Source: an uncultured Butyrivibrio sp.
GTDB lineage: Bacteria > Bacillota > Clostridia > Lachnospirales > Lachnospiraceae
Reading direction: 5' to 3'
NCBI GenBank assembly: GCA_947168335.1
Contig: CAMVLM010000012.1
Coordinates: forward strand, 1 to 47,147
Length of the DNA stretch: 47,147 nt
Position numbers and translations under genes: made by a program. This document shows positions 16,829 through 24,701 of the stretch, piece after piece. The notes below the pieces were generated by a model that saw only the letters and a list, made by a program, of their open reading frames with translations, ran no database searches and was not told where the DNA came from. Position 1 is the stretch's first letter. Each line of letters opens with the position of its first letter.

Positions 16829-16863
16829 GCCTGCAGATCCGGATATTTTCCGAATCTGCAGGC
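16829..16863 (-). terminator. Terminator of the 172-aa hypothetical gene
   Basis: GCCTGCAGATCCGG (16829-16842) pairs with CCGAATCTGCAGGC (16850-16863) with one mismatch. On the minus strand it is followed by seven T residues. It lies 11 nt after the stop codon at 16875. Confidence 0.9.
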
Positions 16864-16874
16864 CGTAAAATTTT

Positions 16875-17393
16875 TTATATAACTTCTACAGGTGCGTTTG
16901 CCTGAGTGGGTATTGTTACTTCATGAACATTAGGATCAAGTTCATGGAAGAAATGTCTCGTAGCTACCAGTCCTTCTTTGGCACTTTCAAACTCCCACAT
17001 GAATTTTTCAGGAATGTTGTCTCTGCCATACATTGATATACGTCCAGCATAAGCATGGATAATACTTACATATTTCTTATCAAGCTCATAGTTTCTGAGA
17101 ATGTCTCTTCTGAGTCTGGGATGCTCAGCGACAAATTTTCTGATATCCATACGAAGATCCATGGGAAGATCCTGTTCACGGTTACGAACGGCTGCTAAAT
17201 ACTTATGATATGTCTCTTCATCTATTTTCTGAAAAGCCTTGGTATATTCATAGCAGCATGCGCCATCCGGCAAATGAAGTCTGACCCTGTTTTCACTGAC
17301 CAAATCTTCAATCTCTGCAACGACCTGCGGAATAACAGGTTTTCCATTGTAATCCAGTATTATTACCTTGTCACCAACTTTGTAGGAAGCCAT
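16875..17393 (-). CDS. Conserved-looking hypothetical protein with SH3/KOW-like N-terminus
   Basis: Protein of 172 aa that I do not recognise. The N-terminal 45 residues (ASYKVGDKVIILDYNGKPVI then AEIEDLVSENRVRLHLPDG) look like a small beta-barrel of the SH3/KOW type, often used for nucleic acid or protein binding. The rest is charged and probably helical, with a run of Arg residues (RKFVAEHPRLRRDILRNYE, about 86-104). No signal peptide or membrane segment is present. It is a single gene with its own terminator downstream, and candidate control sites upstream include the GAAAACGTTTTC palindrome at 17541-17552. A possible promoter TTGTTT-N17-TAATAT spans the hairpin at 17447-17470. Codon use is like that of its neighbours. 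Function unknown. Confidence 0.8.
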   Translation of the reverse strand: MASYKVGDKVIILDYNGKPVIPQVVAEIEDLVSENRVRLHLPDGACCYEYTKAFQKIDEETYHKYLAAVRNREQDLPMDLRMDIRKFVAEHPRLRRDILRNYELDKKYVSIIHAYAGRISMYGRDNIPEKFMWEFESAKEGLVATRHFFHELDPNVHEVTIPTQANAPVEVI

Positions 17394-17446
17394 AATTAAA
17401 TCTCCATATGTGTGTTACTTTTTTTTGCATTTTACATATTAGTCGC

Positions 17447-17470
17447 AAAGCCTCGATAAAACAAGGCTTT
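17447..17470. terminator. Short hairpin in the RluA/hypothetical gap
   Basis: AAAGCCT (17447-17453) pairs with AGGCTTT (17464-17470). The plus strand has a five-T run; the minus strand, which is the orientation of the RluA gene ending at 17554, has only three. It may be a weak terminator for the RluA-type gene or a structure in the leader of the next gene. Confidence 0.35.
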
Positions 17471-17540
17471 TTCGAGTAATTTTATAGCTTTTCCGCATTT
17501 TTTATAATCATAATCACAAGCTAAAATAGCTTTAGCAAAT

Positions 17541-17552
17541 GAAAACGTTTTC
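17541..17552. promoter_or_regulatory. Perfect palindrome GAAAACGTTTTC, LacI/CcpA-like operator
   Basis: A 12-bp perfect palindrome; with its flanks TGAAAACGTTTTCT it fits the cre consensus TGWAANCGNTNWCA at all but the last position. It lies 1 nt beyond the RluA-type stop codon and 148 nt upstream of the 172-aa gene, which is the only gene it could regulate as a promoter element. Confidence 0.45.
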
Positions 17553-17553
17553 T

Positions 17554-18390
17554 TTATCCATTCTCAAGGTTAAATACTGCTTCAGATGGTGTAACATCAA
17601 AATTCACATCCTTTCCGCTGGCAGGATGTTTAAATGAAAGGCTCTTTGCGCAAAGCGCTACAAATTTAAGCCCCAGTTCAGCTGATAATCCGTTGCTCTC
17701 GACTGTTCCGTAGCGTCTGTCTCCCAGAAGCGGATGCCCTGTGTTCCTGAACTGAGCTCTTATCTGATGATACCTTCCTGTCTGAAGATGGATTTCAACA
17801 AGAGAAATCTCTTCCTCTCTTCCCTCACTGCTCACGGTTTTCTCTGAAAGGACTTTATAATCAAGAACTGCTTCCTTAATATCTTTTGATTTTTCCGCAC
17901 CTTTGCTCTCGCCAGGTGAAACTATCCGCGCACACTTTGTAACTTTGTCCTTTGTTATATAATCACGAAGTCTTCCTTCTTTTTTATCTTCATCAAACCT
18001 GCCGTAAACCACCGCAAGATAAGTCTTGTTCATGCCTCCGCCTGCCTGAACCTGTTTACTTAAGGCTGCTGCCGCCTTTTTATTTTTGGCAAAGACAACA
18101 ACACCCTCAACCGGCTGATCCAGACGATGGATCACGTACAGCTCGGAATTTTTCCTTCCATTTCCAGCAGCCCACAAAGCCCTCTCTTCTTTTTTCTTAT
18201 ATACTGAGGGCTTCTCTTCGTTTTCATTTAATCCTGTGGACTTTTCTTCATGTCCCTTCCTTACAAGATATGCTTTTACCATATTCTCAAGATCTGAAAC
18301 TGAGATATTCGCGCTCTGCACCGGAACTCCTGCCCTTTTGTGGCACACAATTACATCATTGTCTTCATATAATATTTCTATATTATTCAT
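17554..18390 (-). CDS. RluA-family pseudouridine synthase
   Basis: Isomerises uridine to pseudouridine in structured RNA (rRNA or tRNA). The catalytic aspartate is in the IHRLDQPVEGVVVFAK motif near residue 93, which follows an unusually charged insert (about 47-75, LNENEEKPSVYKKKEERALW). RluA motif III is seen in LQTGRYHQIRAQFRNTGHPLLGDRRYG (about 203-229). No S4 domain is present at the N-terminus, so it resembles the short RluA/TruC-like forms. The ribosome binding site GGAG lies before the ATG at 18390. It is a single gene; an upstream TATAAT (18465-18460) is a possible -10. Target RNA not predictable. Confidence 0.92.
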   Translation of the reverse strand: MNNIEILYEDNDVIVCHKRAGVPVQSANISVSDLENMVKAYLVRKGHEEKSTGLNENEEKPSVYKKKEERALWAAGNGRKNSELYVIHRLDQPVEGVVVFAKNKKAAAALSKQVQAGGGMNKTYLAVVYGRFDEDKKEGRLRDYITKDKVTKCARIVSPGESKGAEKSKDIKEAVLDYKVLSEKTVSSEGREEEISLVEIHLQTGRYHQIRAQFRNTGHPLLGDRRYGTVESNGLSAELGLKFVALCAKSLSFKHPASGKDVNFDVTPSEAVFNLENG

Positions 18391-18459
18391 ACACTACTCC
18401 GCTTGGGTATTTTTCTGTGTTCATACATTCCTGTTCAATCTGAAATTACTTCTCTAGAG

Positions 18460-18465
18460 ATTATA
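18460..18465 (-). promoter_or_regulatory. Candidate -10 of the RluA-type gene
   Basis: Perfect TATAAT on the minus strand 70 nt before the start codon. The hexamer 17 nt upstream (TCTGCG) is a poor -35, so support is partial. Confidence 0.35.
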
Positions 18466-18500
18466 ATACATACATCCCATGTCGCAGATAAGCCCATTCT

Positions 18501-18619
18501 GAAAAAATGTAATAGTTTTTGCTGTATTTTAGGGACTAATCTGGCCTGATTTTCACCGTATTAAGAGCTTTGGAAAAAATGTAATACTATTTTCAAATAA
18601 TTCTATTACATATTTTTCC
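18501..18619. repeat. Three-copy AAAAAATGTAATA element in a 385-bp gene-free stretch
   Basis: The stretch 18391-18774 has no gene. It holds GAAAAAATGTAATA at 18501-18514 and again at 18573-18586 in the same direction, and an inverted related copy, read on the minus strand as GGAAAAATATGTAATAG, at 18619-18603. The last two form an inverted pair around TGTAATA/TATTACA. At 18638-18663 AAACCGG and CCGGTTT form a further short GC hairpin. The other recognisable features are the candidate -10 at 18460-18465 and the terminator at 18710-18743. Confidence 0.5.
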
Positions 18620-18709
18620 AGATCATGTATCTTAGGAAAACCGGCACTCCGGGCACCCGGTTTCGCACCTGGCTTCAATAAAAAACAAGATTCCTGTTAA
18701 ACAAATAAA

Positions 18710-18743
18710 GGATGCGGAAAATGCGAATCCATTTTCCACACCC
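18710..18743 (-). terminator. Terminator of the HD-GYP/kinase/regulator operon
   Basis: GGATGCGGAAAATG (18710-18723) and CATTTTCCACACCC (18730-18743) form a 14-bp stem with G-U pairs and a 6-nt loop. On the minus strand TTTATTTGTTT follows. It begins about 30 nt after the response-regulator stop. Confidence 0.8.
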
Positions 18744-18774
18744 TTCAGAAATTACATATTCATATCAACAGACA

Positions 18775-19470
18775 TCAAACCTTAAATCTGTAACCAACCC
18801 CCCAGATTGTCTCGATATACTGAGGATTGGAGGTATCATATTCAATTTTTTCACGTATTTTCTTGATGTGAACAGTTACTGTTGCAATATCACCAATGGA
18901 ATCCATGTTCCATATCTTACGGAAAAGTTCTTCCTTGGTAAATACATGATTAGGATTCTCAGCAAGGAAAGTAAGAAGGTCGAACTCCTTGGTTGTAAAG
19001 CTCTTCTCTGCGCCGTCGACATAAACTCGTCTGGCTGTCTTGTCTATTCTGAGACCTCTGATCTCCACAACGTCATTGGATTCCGTTGCGCTGCCGACAA
19101 GTCTTGAGTAGCGGGCCATGTGTGCCTTAACTCTTGCCACAAGCTCTGACGGGCTGAAAGGTTTGGTAATATAGTCATCCGCTCCAAGGCCAAGACCTCT
19201 GATCTTGTCGATATCATCCTTTTTGGCGGAAACCATAAGGACCGGCACATCCTTCTTTTCCCTGATGCGTTTGCAAACCTCGAAGCCATCCATTCCGGGA
19301 AGCATCAGATCAAGAATAACCAGGTCAAACTCTTCGCTTAAAGCTGTCTGCAGCCCTACATCACCTGCATTCTCAATCTTAACTTCGAAATCTGATAACT
19401 CCAGATAATCCTTCTCAAGATCAGCAATCGCTTCCTCATCCTCAACGATCAAAATTCTGCTCATACTCAT
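18775..19470 (-). CDS. OmpR/PhoB-family response regulator (third gene of HD-GYP operon)
   Basis: Regulator of 231 aa. The receiver has the acidic pair near residues 10-11, phosphoacceptor D54 in VILDLMLPG and the ITKPFSPSEL switch lysine near 104. The winged-helix DNA-binding domain (about 135-229) includes FTTKEFDLLTFLAENP and the recognition helix region IATVTVHIKKIREKI, ending with the typical WGVGYRF. The first ATG (19470) is only 2 nt after GAGGAGG; a second ATG at 19464 has better spacing (8 nt) and may be the true start. It is translated after the histidine kinase (21-nt gap). Targets unknown. Confidence 0.95.
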   Translation of the reverse strand: MSMSRILIVEDEEAIADLEKDYLELSDFEVKIENAGDVGLQTALSEEFDLVILDLMLPGMDGFEVCKRIREKKDVPVLMVSAKKDDIDKIRGLGLGADDYITKPFSPSELVARVKAHMARYSRLVGSATESNDVVEIRGLRIDKTARRVYVDGAEKSFTTKEFDLLTFLAENPNHVFTKEELFRKIWNMDSIGDIATVTVHIKKIREKIEYDTSNPQYIETIWGVGYRFKV

Positions 19471-19491
19471 TGCCTCCTCATAAAGTATTTT

Positions 19492-20622
19492 TTAAATGTC
19501 CTCAAATACGTCGTGTTCAACAACTGCGTCTGTCTCAGGTTTCTCATGATGATCCTGGAATTTCCTGAGAACGAAATGCATACATGTACCTTCTCCCTCA
19601 TGACTGGTAGCCCATATATAACCACCGTGGTCCTCTATTATCTTTTTTACTATTGATAAACCGATACCGCTTCCGCCCTGCTTACTGTTTCTGGAAGCAT
19701 CCGTCCGGTAAAATCTGTCGAAAATATTTGGAATTTCCTGTGCTCCGATACCTTTACCGTTATCCTCGATCTCGACCCGGACCGAATCGACTTCATCAAG
19801 GATTCTGATATCTATGCAGCCTGTTCCGTCATCTCTTCCAAGATATTTGACACTGTTACTGACTATGTTGTTAACCACTCTCTTTAGCTGTTCCGGATCT
19901 GCAACAATCTGAGTATCCGGTGTTGTAAGGTTTGCATAGTTCAGTTTTATGTCCTTACTGTCAAGCTCCATTCCAATCTCTTCTATGCAGTCCCCGAAAT
20001 AATCTCCCACATTTATCTTGGTGAAATTATAAGGAATTCTGTTGTTATCAATGCTGGAATAAAGTGTCAGCTCATTTATAAGGTTATTCATATCATTTGC
20101 TTTATTGTAAATGGTACGAATATACTTCATCTGTCTTTCAGGGGTATCAGCAACACCTTCCAAAAGTCCCTGGGAATATCCCTTAATAGCTGTTATAGGT
20201 GTCTTTAGGTCATGGGAGATATTACTTATCAGCTCCTTGTTCTGCCCTTCTCGTATCACCTTTTCATCGGCTGATTCCTTCAGACGTAATCTCATATCCT
20301 CGTAGTTTCTGAAAAGTTCGCCAATTTCTCCCTTTTCATTTATGTCTGTCGGCAGCATATATTCGAAATTGCCATCCTTAATATGCTTCATAGCTATATT
20401 CAGTTCGTATACCGGTTCAAAAAAGCTTTTCCTGAGCCACGTTGTCAGCACTAAACTGGTTGAAACAAGAATAAGTCCGAATGCTAAAACAGTGTAGCTG
20501 ATAAGTCTGGAAGGTGAATCCCCTACCGACCTTTGAATCATGAAAAACGCCGCGATCACCAGTACCAAAGGCAAGATCACTATTGTTGTCGACGCTATCA
20601 TCAGTCTGGTTCTGAAACGCAT
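19492..20622 (-). CDS. Two-component sensor histidine kinase with HAMP (second gene of HD-GYP operon)
   Basis: Sensor kinase of 376 aa. It has two membrane segments (about 8-30 and 41-62) with only about 10 residues between them, so there is almost no extracellular sensor and the signal is probably membrane-borne or relayed by a partner. A HAMP-like linker follows (about 63-115). The phosphoacceptor is H137 in NISHDLKTPITAIKGY. The ATPase domain shows NIVSNSVKYL, VEIEDNGKGIG, IFDRFYRTDASR and GGSGIGLSIVKKI. The reading frame begins 4 nt after the HD-domain gene stop, which suggests co-translation with that gene. The short sensor makes the HD-GYP-like protein a plausible partner (inference). 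Confidence 0.93.
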   Translation of the reverse strand: MRFRTRLMIASTTIVILPLVLVIAAFFMIQRSVGDSPSRLISYTVLAFGLILVSTSLVLTTWLRKSFFEPVYELNIAMKHIKDGNFEYMLPTDINEKGEIGELFRNYEDMRLRLKESADEKVIREGQNKELISNISHDLKTPITAIKGYSQGLLEGVADTPERQMKYIRTIYNKANDMNNLINELTLYSSIDNNRIPYNFTKINVGDYFGDCIEEIGMELDSKDIKLNYANLTTPDTQIVADPEQLKRVVNNIVSNSVKYLGRDDGTGCIDIRILDEVDSVRVEIEDNGKGIGAQEIPNIFDRFYRTDASRNSKQGGSGIGLSIVKKIIEDHGGYIWATSHEGEGTCMHFVLRKFQDHHEKPETDAVVEHDVFEDI

Positions 20623-20626
20623 CTAG

Positions 20627-22531
20627 TTAATTATACTCCTTAAGCATGTCATTATAGTCTTCTTTTCGATTTCCCAGTATCTCCTGCATTGCATTATAGC
20701 AGACATCATATCTGCCCTGCCCTGTAAGATTCGTCAGCTCCTCAATAAGCTCCGGTGAATTTTTCATCACTTCAACGATTCTGGGATTATATCTGGTTCC
20801 CGCCTCAGCTTCCAGTTCCTTCATAAGCTTGGAAAAATCCTTACCTCTGGTATAACTTCGTGATAAAGTGTCTGTTCCTGCTTCGACAGAATCCGCAATA
20901 CTTATTATATCAATTATTATTCTTACAGGTGACTTTGTATTGTCATACCCAAGGGGATAACCGTGAAGCCCGTCATAATGCTTATGATGTCCTATCATTA
21001 CATCGGCATAAGGCTTTAATGCCACATTCCCCATTGCCTCTCTGTAACCTATCTCAGGGTGCTTTCTGATGGTTGCAAATTCAGTATTATTAAGACTTCT
21101 GTTCTGCCTGTTCACCACATCCGGTATATAACATTTCCCGACATCATGAACTAGTCCGCTGATATTTATAAATGAAAGAAGATATGCCCTGTTTTTTTTC
21201 ACATCCTCTTCGCTTTCTATACCTCTGACCCCAACAAACTCTCCGGGGCTCTTATCAAGCATTTCCTTTCCGATGATGGTTGATATCTTTGCTACCATCT
21301 GGGAATGAATATAAGTAAAAGGCTGACGCCTGACGATCATGTACATCAGGAATCTGACCTTATTGAGTTCTCCTCTTAAAACAGGCTCCGCTGAATGATA
21401 CCACTCTGCGAATATCGGCTGCATCGTTCCCGATAAGAAATGATATGGCACATTTGTCATTATTTCCATCGACCTTGGAAGAAATCTATCCGTCCACTCA
21501 TCCAGTTTATCTCCGGATAAGTTCATTCTTCTAAGTATCATCACCGCTGTACAGGCATATTTGAAATGCCTCATCAAAAGGCTTAGTGCCTCATGTTCAT
21601 CACCGTTGTAATCAGGTAACGGAATCAGTTCATTTATACATTTAATGAGGCTCTCAAGAACTTCCTCATTGGAAATCTCCCTCATTATCCTTCGGTAAGT
21701 AAGACAGATACGGTAATTTGGTGTGCCTTCCTCATCTCCGCCCTCTGCGTAGGCTCTTGCCGCCATGTCCTTTACCAGCGAAGAATATTTCTCACGCTCA
21801 TCCGGGGTCATTACCTCTATGTGCATTGTCTTTGCAAGAAACGCATCATCTGTCCTTGCCAGCCACCTCATAATGACCTGATTGTCTTTATCAAGGTTCT
21901 GAGCCTCTTCACTCTCCCATAGAGTGCGCATTTTTTCAAACAGATCGATACTCTCGATAATCTTCTCATCACTCTTATAGTAGAGATTACCCAGATAGCT
22001 TATCAGATTGAAATAGTCTTCAAAAATAAATTCCCTGACTTCGGGAGTTGAAATCTTCGTGTACTTGTCAGATAAGCTGATAGATTCTCTGAAATAATCA
22101 AGAGCAATATCCATACCCTTCTTATCACCGAGGGGACTGTAAAAAGAAGCGTACTCATAACCAAGTACATGGTATATTGCCACAAGAAATTCCGGCTCTT
22201 CCATCTCTTTAAATACAGGAAGTATTCTTTCACAAAAATTAGTCAGTACTGCAAAATCGTGATGTCCATCATAGAAAAAGCCAATCGCAAGATCATATAA
22301 AAGCTCTGCTTCTTCGGGAGTAATCTCTTCCGAGCAATTCTCCCAGAGTTCAGCCATGAGCTCTTCATTTTCCGCGAAAATCTCGCGCATGACATAGGAA
22401 CGTTCAGATAAAAGCTGGACCCAGTCGAATGGATCCTGAAGCGTAAACAGCTGATCATCATAGTCGTTCAGCCTGATAGAATTTTCTGTATACAGTCTAC
22501 GAAATTTCTCTGCAAGTTTCCTTTCTATCAT
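20627..22531 (-). CDS. HD-GYP-like phosphodiesterase with long helical N-terminus
   Basis: Protein of 634 aa that probably hydrolyses cyclic di-GMP. About residues 1-400 are helical and TPR-like, with no membrane segment. The C-terminal HD domain (about 405-590) keeps H462-D463 in SGLVHDVGKCYIP, H491 in IRKHPEIG, and H515-H516 in GHHKHYDGLHGYP. The last motif differs from the usual HHExxDGxGYP: Lys replaces Glu, and one extra residue separates DG from GYP. Activity is therefore likely but not certain. It is the first gene of an operon with histidine kinase and response regulator; GAGGGG lies 6 nt before its ATG. Pairing a soluble HD-GYP with a cognate two-component pair suggests it feeds into, or responds to, that signalling pathway. 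Confidence 0.85.
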   Translation of the reverse strand: MIERKLAEKFRRLYTENSIRLNDYDDQLFTLQDPFDWVQLLSERSYVMREIFAENEELMAELWENCSEEITPEEAELLYDLAIGFFYDGHHDFAVLTNFCERILPVFKEMEEPEFLVAIYHVLGYEYASFYSPLGDKKGMDIALDYFRESISLSDKYTKISTPEVREFIFEDYFNLISYLGNLYYKSDEKIIESIDLFEKMRTLWESEEAQNLDKDNQVIMRWLARTDDAFLAKTMHIEVMTPDEREKYSSLVKDMAARAYAEGGDEEGTPNYRICLTYRRIMREISNEEVLESLIKCINELIPLPDYNGDEHEALSLLMRHFKYACTAVMILRRMNLSGDKLDEWTDRFLPRSMEIMTNVPYHFLSGTMQPIFAEWYHSAEPVLRGELNKVRFLMYMIVRRQPFTYIHSQMVAKISTIIGKEMLDKSPGEFVGVRGIESEEDVKKNRAYLLSFINISGLVHDVGKCYIPDVVNRQNRSLNNTEFATIRKHPEIGYREAMGNVALKPYADVMIGHHKHYDGLHGYPLGYDNTKSPVRIIIDIISIADSVEAGTDTLSRSYTRGKDFSKLMKELEAEAGTRYNPRIVEVMKNSPELIEELTNLTGQGRYDVCYNAMQEILGNRKEDYNDMLKEYN

Positions 22532-22628
22532 TGTGCACCCCTCAATACATAACTAGAAAAAACTGCAAATATATATACAATTACAATACCATATTTCGTT
22601 TATTTGCGCTATTGAAATGAAGGCTACA

Positions 22629-22657
22629 TTGCATATTTTGTAAGTATTTGCTAAAAT
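22629..22657 (+). promoter_or_regulatory. Sigma-A-type promoter of the hydrolase-murG-S66 operon
   Basis: TTGCAT (22629-22634), a 17-nt spacer and TAAAAT (22652-22657). About 30 nt separate it from the plus-strand ATG at 22688, which has AAGGAGG 5 nt upstream. The spacing is ideal and both hexamers are close to consensus. Confidence 0.75.
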
Positions 22658-22687
22658 TTTTTTAATTTATATGACAAGGAGGCATGC

Positions 22688-23614
22688 ATGAGCAAAAAGC
22701 GAAATTTCGTACTATTCGGCCTGGCATCTGCTATTGTTGGCACAGGGGCCGCTGCTGCTTCATATCTTTATGACCTTTCTGTTGTTCCGAGACAAAAAAC
22801 TCAGGAAGAAGTTGACAGAAATCCCTTAGATTCCGAAGCCGTTAAGTGGGTTAGAAATTATAAAGAAAAAGAAGATATCTTTGTAGAGTCAATAGACGAA
22901 CTGCGTCTTCACGCGACCTTTATCAAGGCTGCAGAGGACACCCATAAGTATGCCATCTGCATACACGGTGTGAAAAGTGATGGCGAATATATGGGAATGT
23001 ACGGCAAGCACTACCATGACATGGGCATAAATGTGCTACTTCCCGATCTTCGTGGTTTTGGCAAAAGTGAAGGCAATTTCATAGGATATGGCTACTATGA
23101 CAGACTTGATATAATGGAATGGATTTACTGGATCATCAGACGTGATCCCAAGGCAAGAATCCTTCTCCACGGAACCAGTATGGGAGCAGCCACAACTCTT
23201 ATGACAACAGGGGAACGCCTGCCAAATCAGGTGATCATGGCAGTTGCAGACAGCAGCTACAGCACTCTCATGGCAGAGTTTGGCGATGTATATAAAAAGC
23301 AAAAGGGCGGCCTGATCCCCCTTTCCGTGGCACTTTTACTTATAAGAATCATCATCCAGCTTAAATGTGGTTATGACATAAGAAAAGTAAACGTACTGGA
23401 TGCTGTTTCAAGATCCAAAACACCCACACTTTTCATCCATGGAGATGAGGACCGTGTAATCGATCCCCAGATGTGCGCAAAACTCTATGAAAAGTGTGCA
23501 GCCAAAAAGCAGTACTGCCTTATTCTCGGCGCTGACCATGTTCAGGGCGCTTATGTTGATCCAGACAAATACTGGAAAAAGGTTGAAACCCTCATGGAAA
23601 AAACCGAATTTTAA
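22688..23614 (+). CDS. Membrane-anchored alpha/beta hydrolase
   Basis: Serine hydrolase of 308 aa with a hydrophobic N-terminal anchor (about 7-29). The catalytic triad is readable: nucleophile S164 in HGTSMGAAT, D255 in HGDEDRVID and H284 in GADHVQG. The oxyanion segment is CIHGVKSDGEYM (91-102). It resembles the YqkD-like clostridial hydrolases of unassigned substrate. It is the first gene of the plus-strand operon, 19 nt before murG; the close linkage suggests a cell-envelope substrate, but that is inference. The start has an exceptional AAGGAGG site. Confidence 0.85.
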   Translation: MSKKRNFVLFGLASAIVGTGAAAASYLYDLSVVPRQKTQEEVDRNPLDSEAVKWVRNYKEKEDIFVESIDELRLHATFIKAAEDTHKYAICIHGVKSDGEYMGMYGKHYHDMGINVLLPDLRGFGKSEGNFIGYGYYDRLDIMEWIYWIIRRDPKARILLHGTSMGAATTLMTTGERLPNQVIMAVADSSYSTLMAEFGDVYKKQKGGLIPLSVALLLIRIIIQLKCGYDIRKVNVLDAVSRSKTPTLFIHGDEDRVIDPQMCAKLYEKCAAKKQYCLILGADHVQGAYVDPDKYWKKVETLMEKTEF

Positions 23615-23633
23615 AATCCGGAGGTTTAGATAA

Positions 23634-24701
23634 TTGTCCAAGAAGATAATACTGACAGGCGGCGGAACAGCCGGACATGTCACACCAAATATGGCTCTTA
23701 TACCTGAGCTGAAAGCAAAAGGTTATGAGATCAGCTACATAGGTTCTCACAACGGAATCGAAAAAAAGCTGATCGCTGATTTTAATATTCCCTACTATTC
23801 AATATCCACGGGAAAATTCCGTCGCTATTTCGATCCCAAGAATTTCAGCGATCCCTTCCGAGTTGTGAAAGGATTCGTTGAGGCAAGAGGAATCCTTAAA
23901 AAGATCAATCCTGACGTTGTTTTTTCAAAAGGAGGCTTCGTATCCGTACCTGTTATCAAAGCTGCAGCCAGCCTTGGTATTCCATGCATTCTTCACGAAT
24001 CCGACATGACACCCGGACTTGCAAATAAGCTCAGCTTTTCATCAGCAAAAACCATATGCTGTAATTTCCCGGAGACACTCGCCATGCTTCCCGCAGATAA
24101 GGCAGTTCTCACAGGAACTCCCATAAGAAAAGAACTTATGCAGGGTTCAAGAGATGCAGGTAAGAAAATTTGCGGCTTTACCGATGATAAGCCCGTAATA
24201 ATGGTAACCGGCGGAAGCCTGGGTGCCCAGAGCATCAACGAGACAATACGTTTTGCCCTTCCGAGACTTCTTCCTCACTTCAACATAGTTCATCTGTGCG
24301 GCAAGGAGAAGATGGACAACATGCGTCTTCAGGTAGAAGGCTACAAGCAGTTTGAATATGTCAAAAACGAGATGAAGGATATCTTTGCCATGGCTGATGT
24401 GGTTGTATCAAGAGCCGGAGCAAATGCAATCTGCGAGCTTGCAGCTCTCCACAAGCCAAACGTACTAATTCCTCTGTCGGCAAAGAGCAGCAGAGGTGAC
24501 CAGATCATAAATGCAAAATCCTTTGAACAGCAGGGATTTTCAGTAGTCATCGACAACGAAGAACTCGACGAGGACATTCTTGTTGAGAGCATATTCGATG
24601 TATATGAACACAGAGATAAATTCATTGAGAAAATGAAACAGTCCAATCAATTCGGAGCAACAGAGACAATACTTAAAATAATAGAGGACGCTATTTCATG
24701 A
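23634..24701 (+). CDS. murG: UDP-N-acetylglucosamine:lipid I GlcNAc transferase
   Basis: Adds GlcNAc to undecaprenyl-pyrophosphoryl-MurNAc-pentapeptide (lipid I) to give lipid II at the inner face of the membrane. The 355-residue protein starts SKKIILTGGGTAGHVTPNMAL, the G-loop of MurG (about 8-21), and has HESDMTPGLANK (about 122-133), TGGSLGAQS (about 192-200) and the C-terminal GAN-ICELAALHKPNVLIPL, all MurG signatures of the GT28 fold. The start codon is TTG at 23634, with GGAGG 9 nt upstream. It overlaps the S66 peptidase by 4 nt (ATGA). Here murG is apart from the usual division-cell-wall cluster and sits between a hydrolase and a peptidoglycan carboxypeptidase. Confidence 0.96.
   Translation: MSKKIILTGGGTAGHVTPNMALIPELKAKGYEISYIGSHNGIEKKLIADFNIPYYSISTGKFRRYFDPKNFSDPFRVVKGFVEARGILKKINPDVVFSKGGFVSVPVIKAAASLGIPCILHESDMTPGLANKLSFSSAKTICCNFPETLAMLPADKAVLTGTPIRKELMQGSRDAGKKICGFTDDKPVIMVTGGSLGAQSINETIRFALPRLLPHFNIVHLCGKEKMDNMRLQVEGYKQFEYVKNEMKDIFAMADVVVSRAGANAICELAALHKPNVLIPLSAKSSRGDQIINAKSFEQQGFSVVIDNEELDEDILVESIFDVYEHRDKFIEKMKQSNQFGATETILKIIEDAIS

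Noticed and set aside
17952-18443. Plus-strand frames of 163 and 73 aa over the RluA-type gene
   Set aside because: Antisense to a gene with clear motifs, no start signal, and low-complexity content rich in Ser, Leu and Pro.
18630-18670. Short GC hairpin considered as a riboswitch core
   Set aside because: Does not match the conserved cores I know (c-di-GMP, purine, TPP, SAM) and is about 250 nt away from the next start codon.
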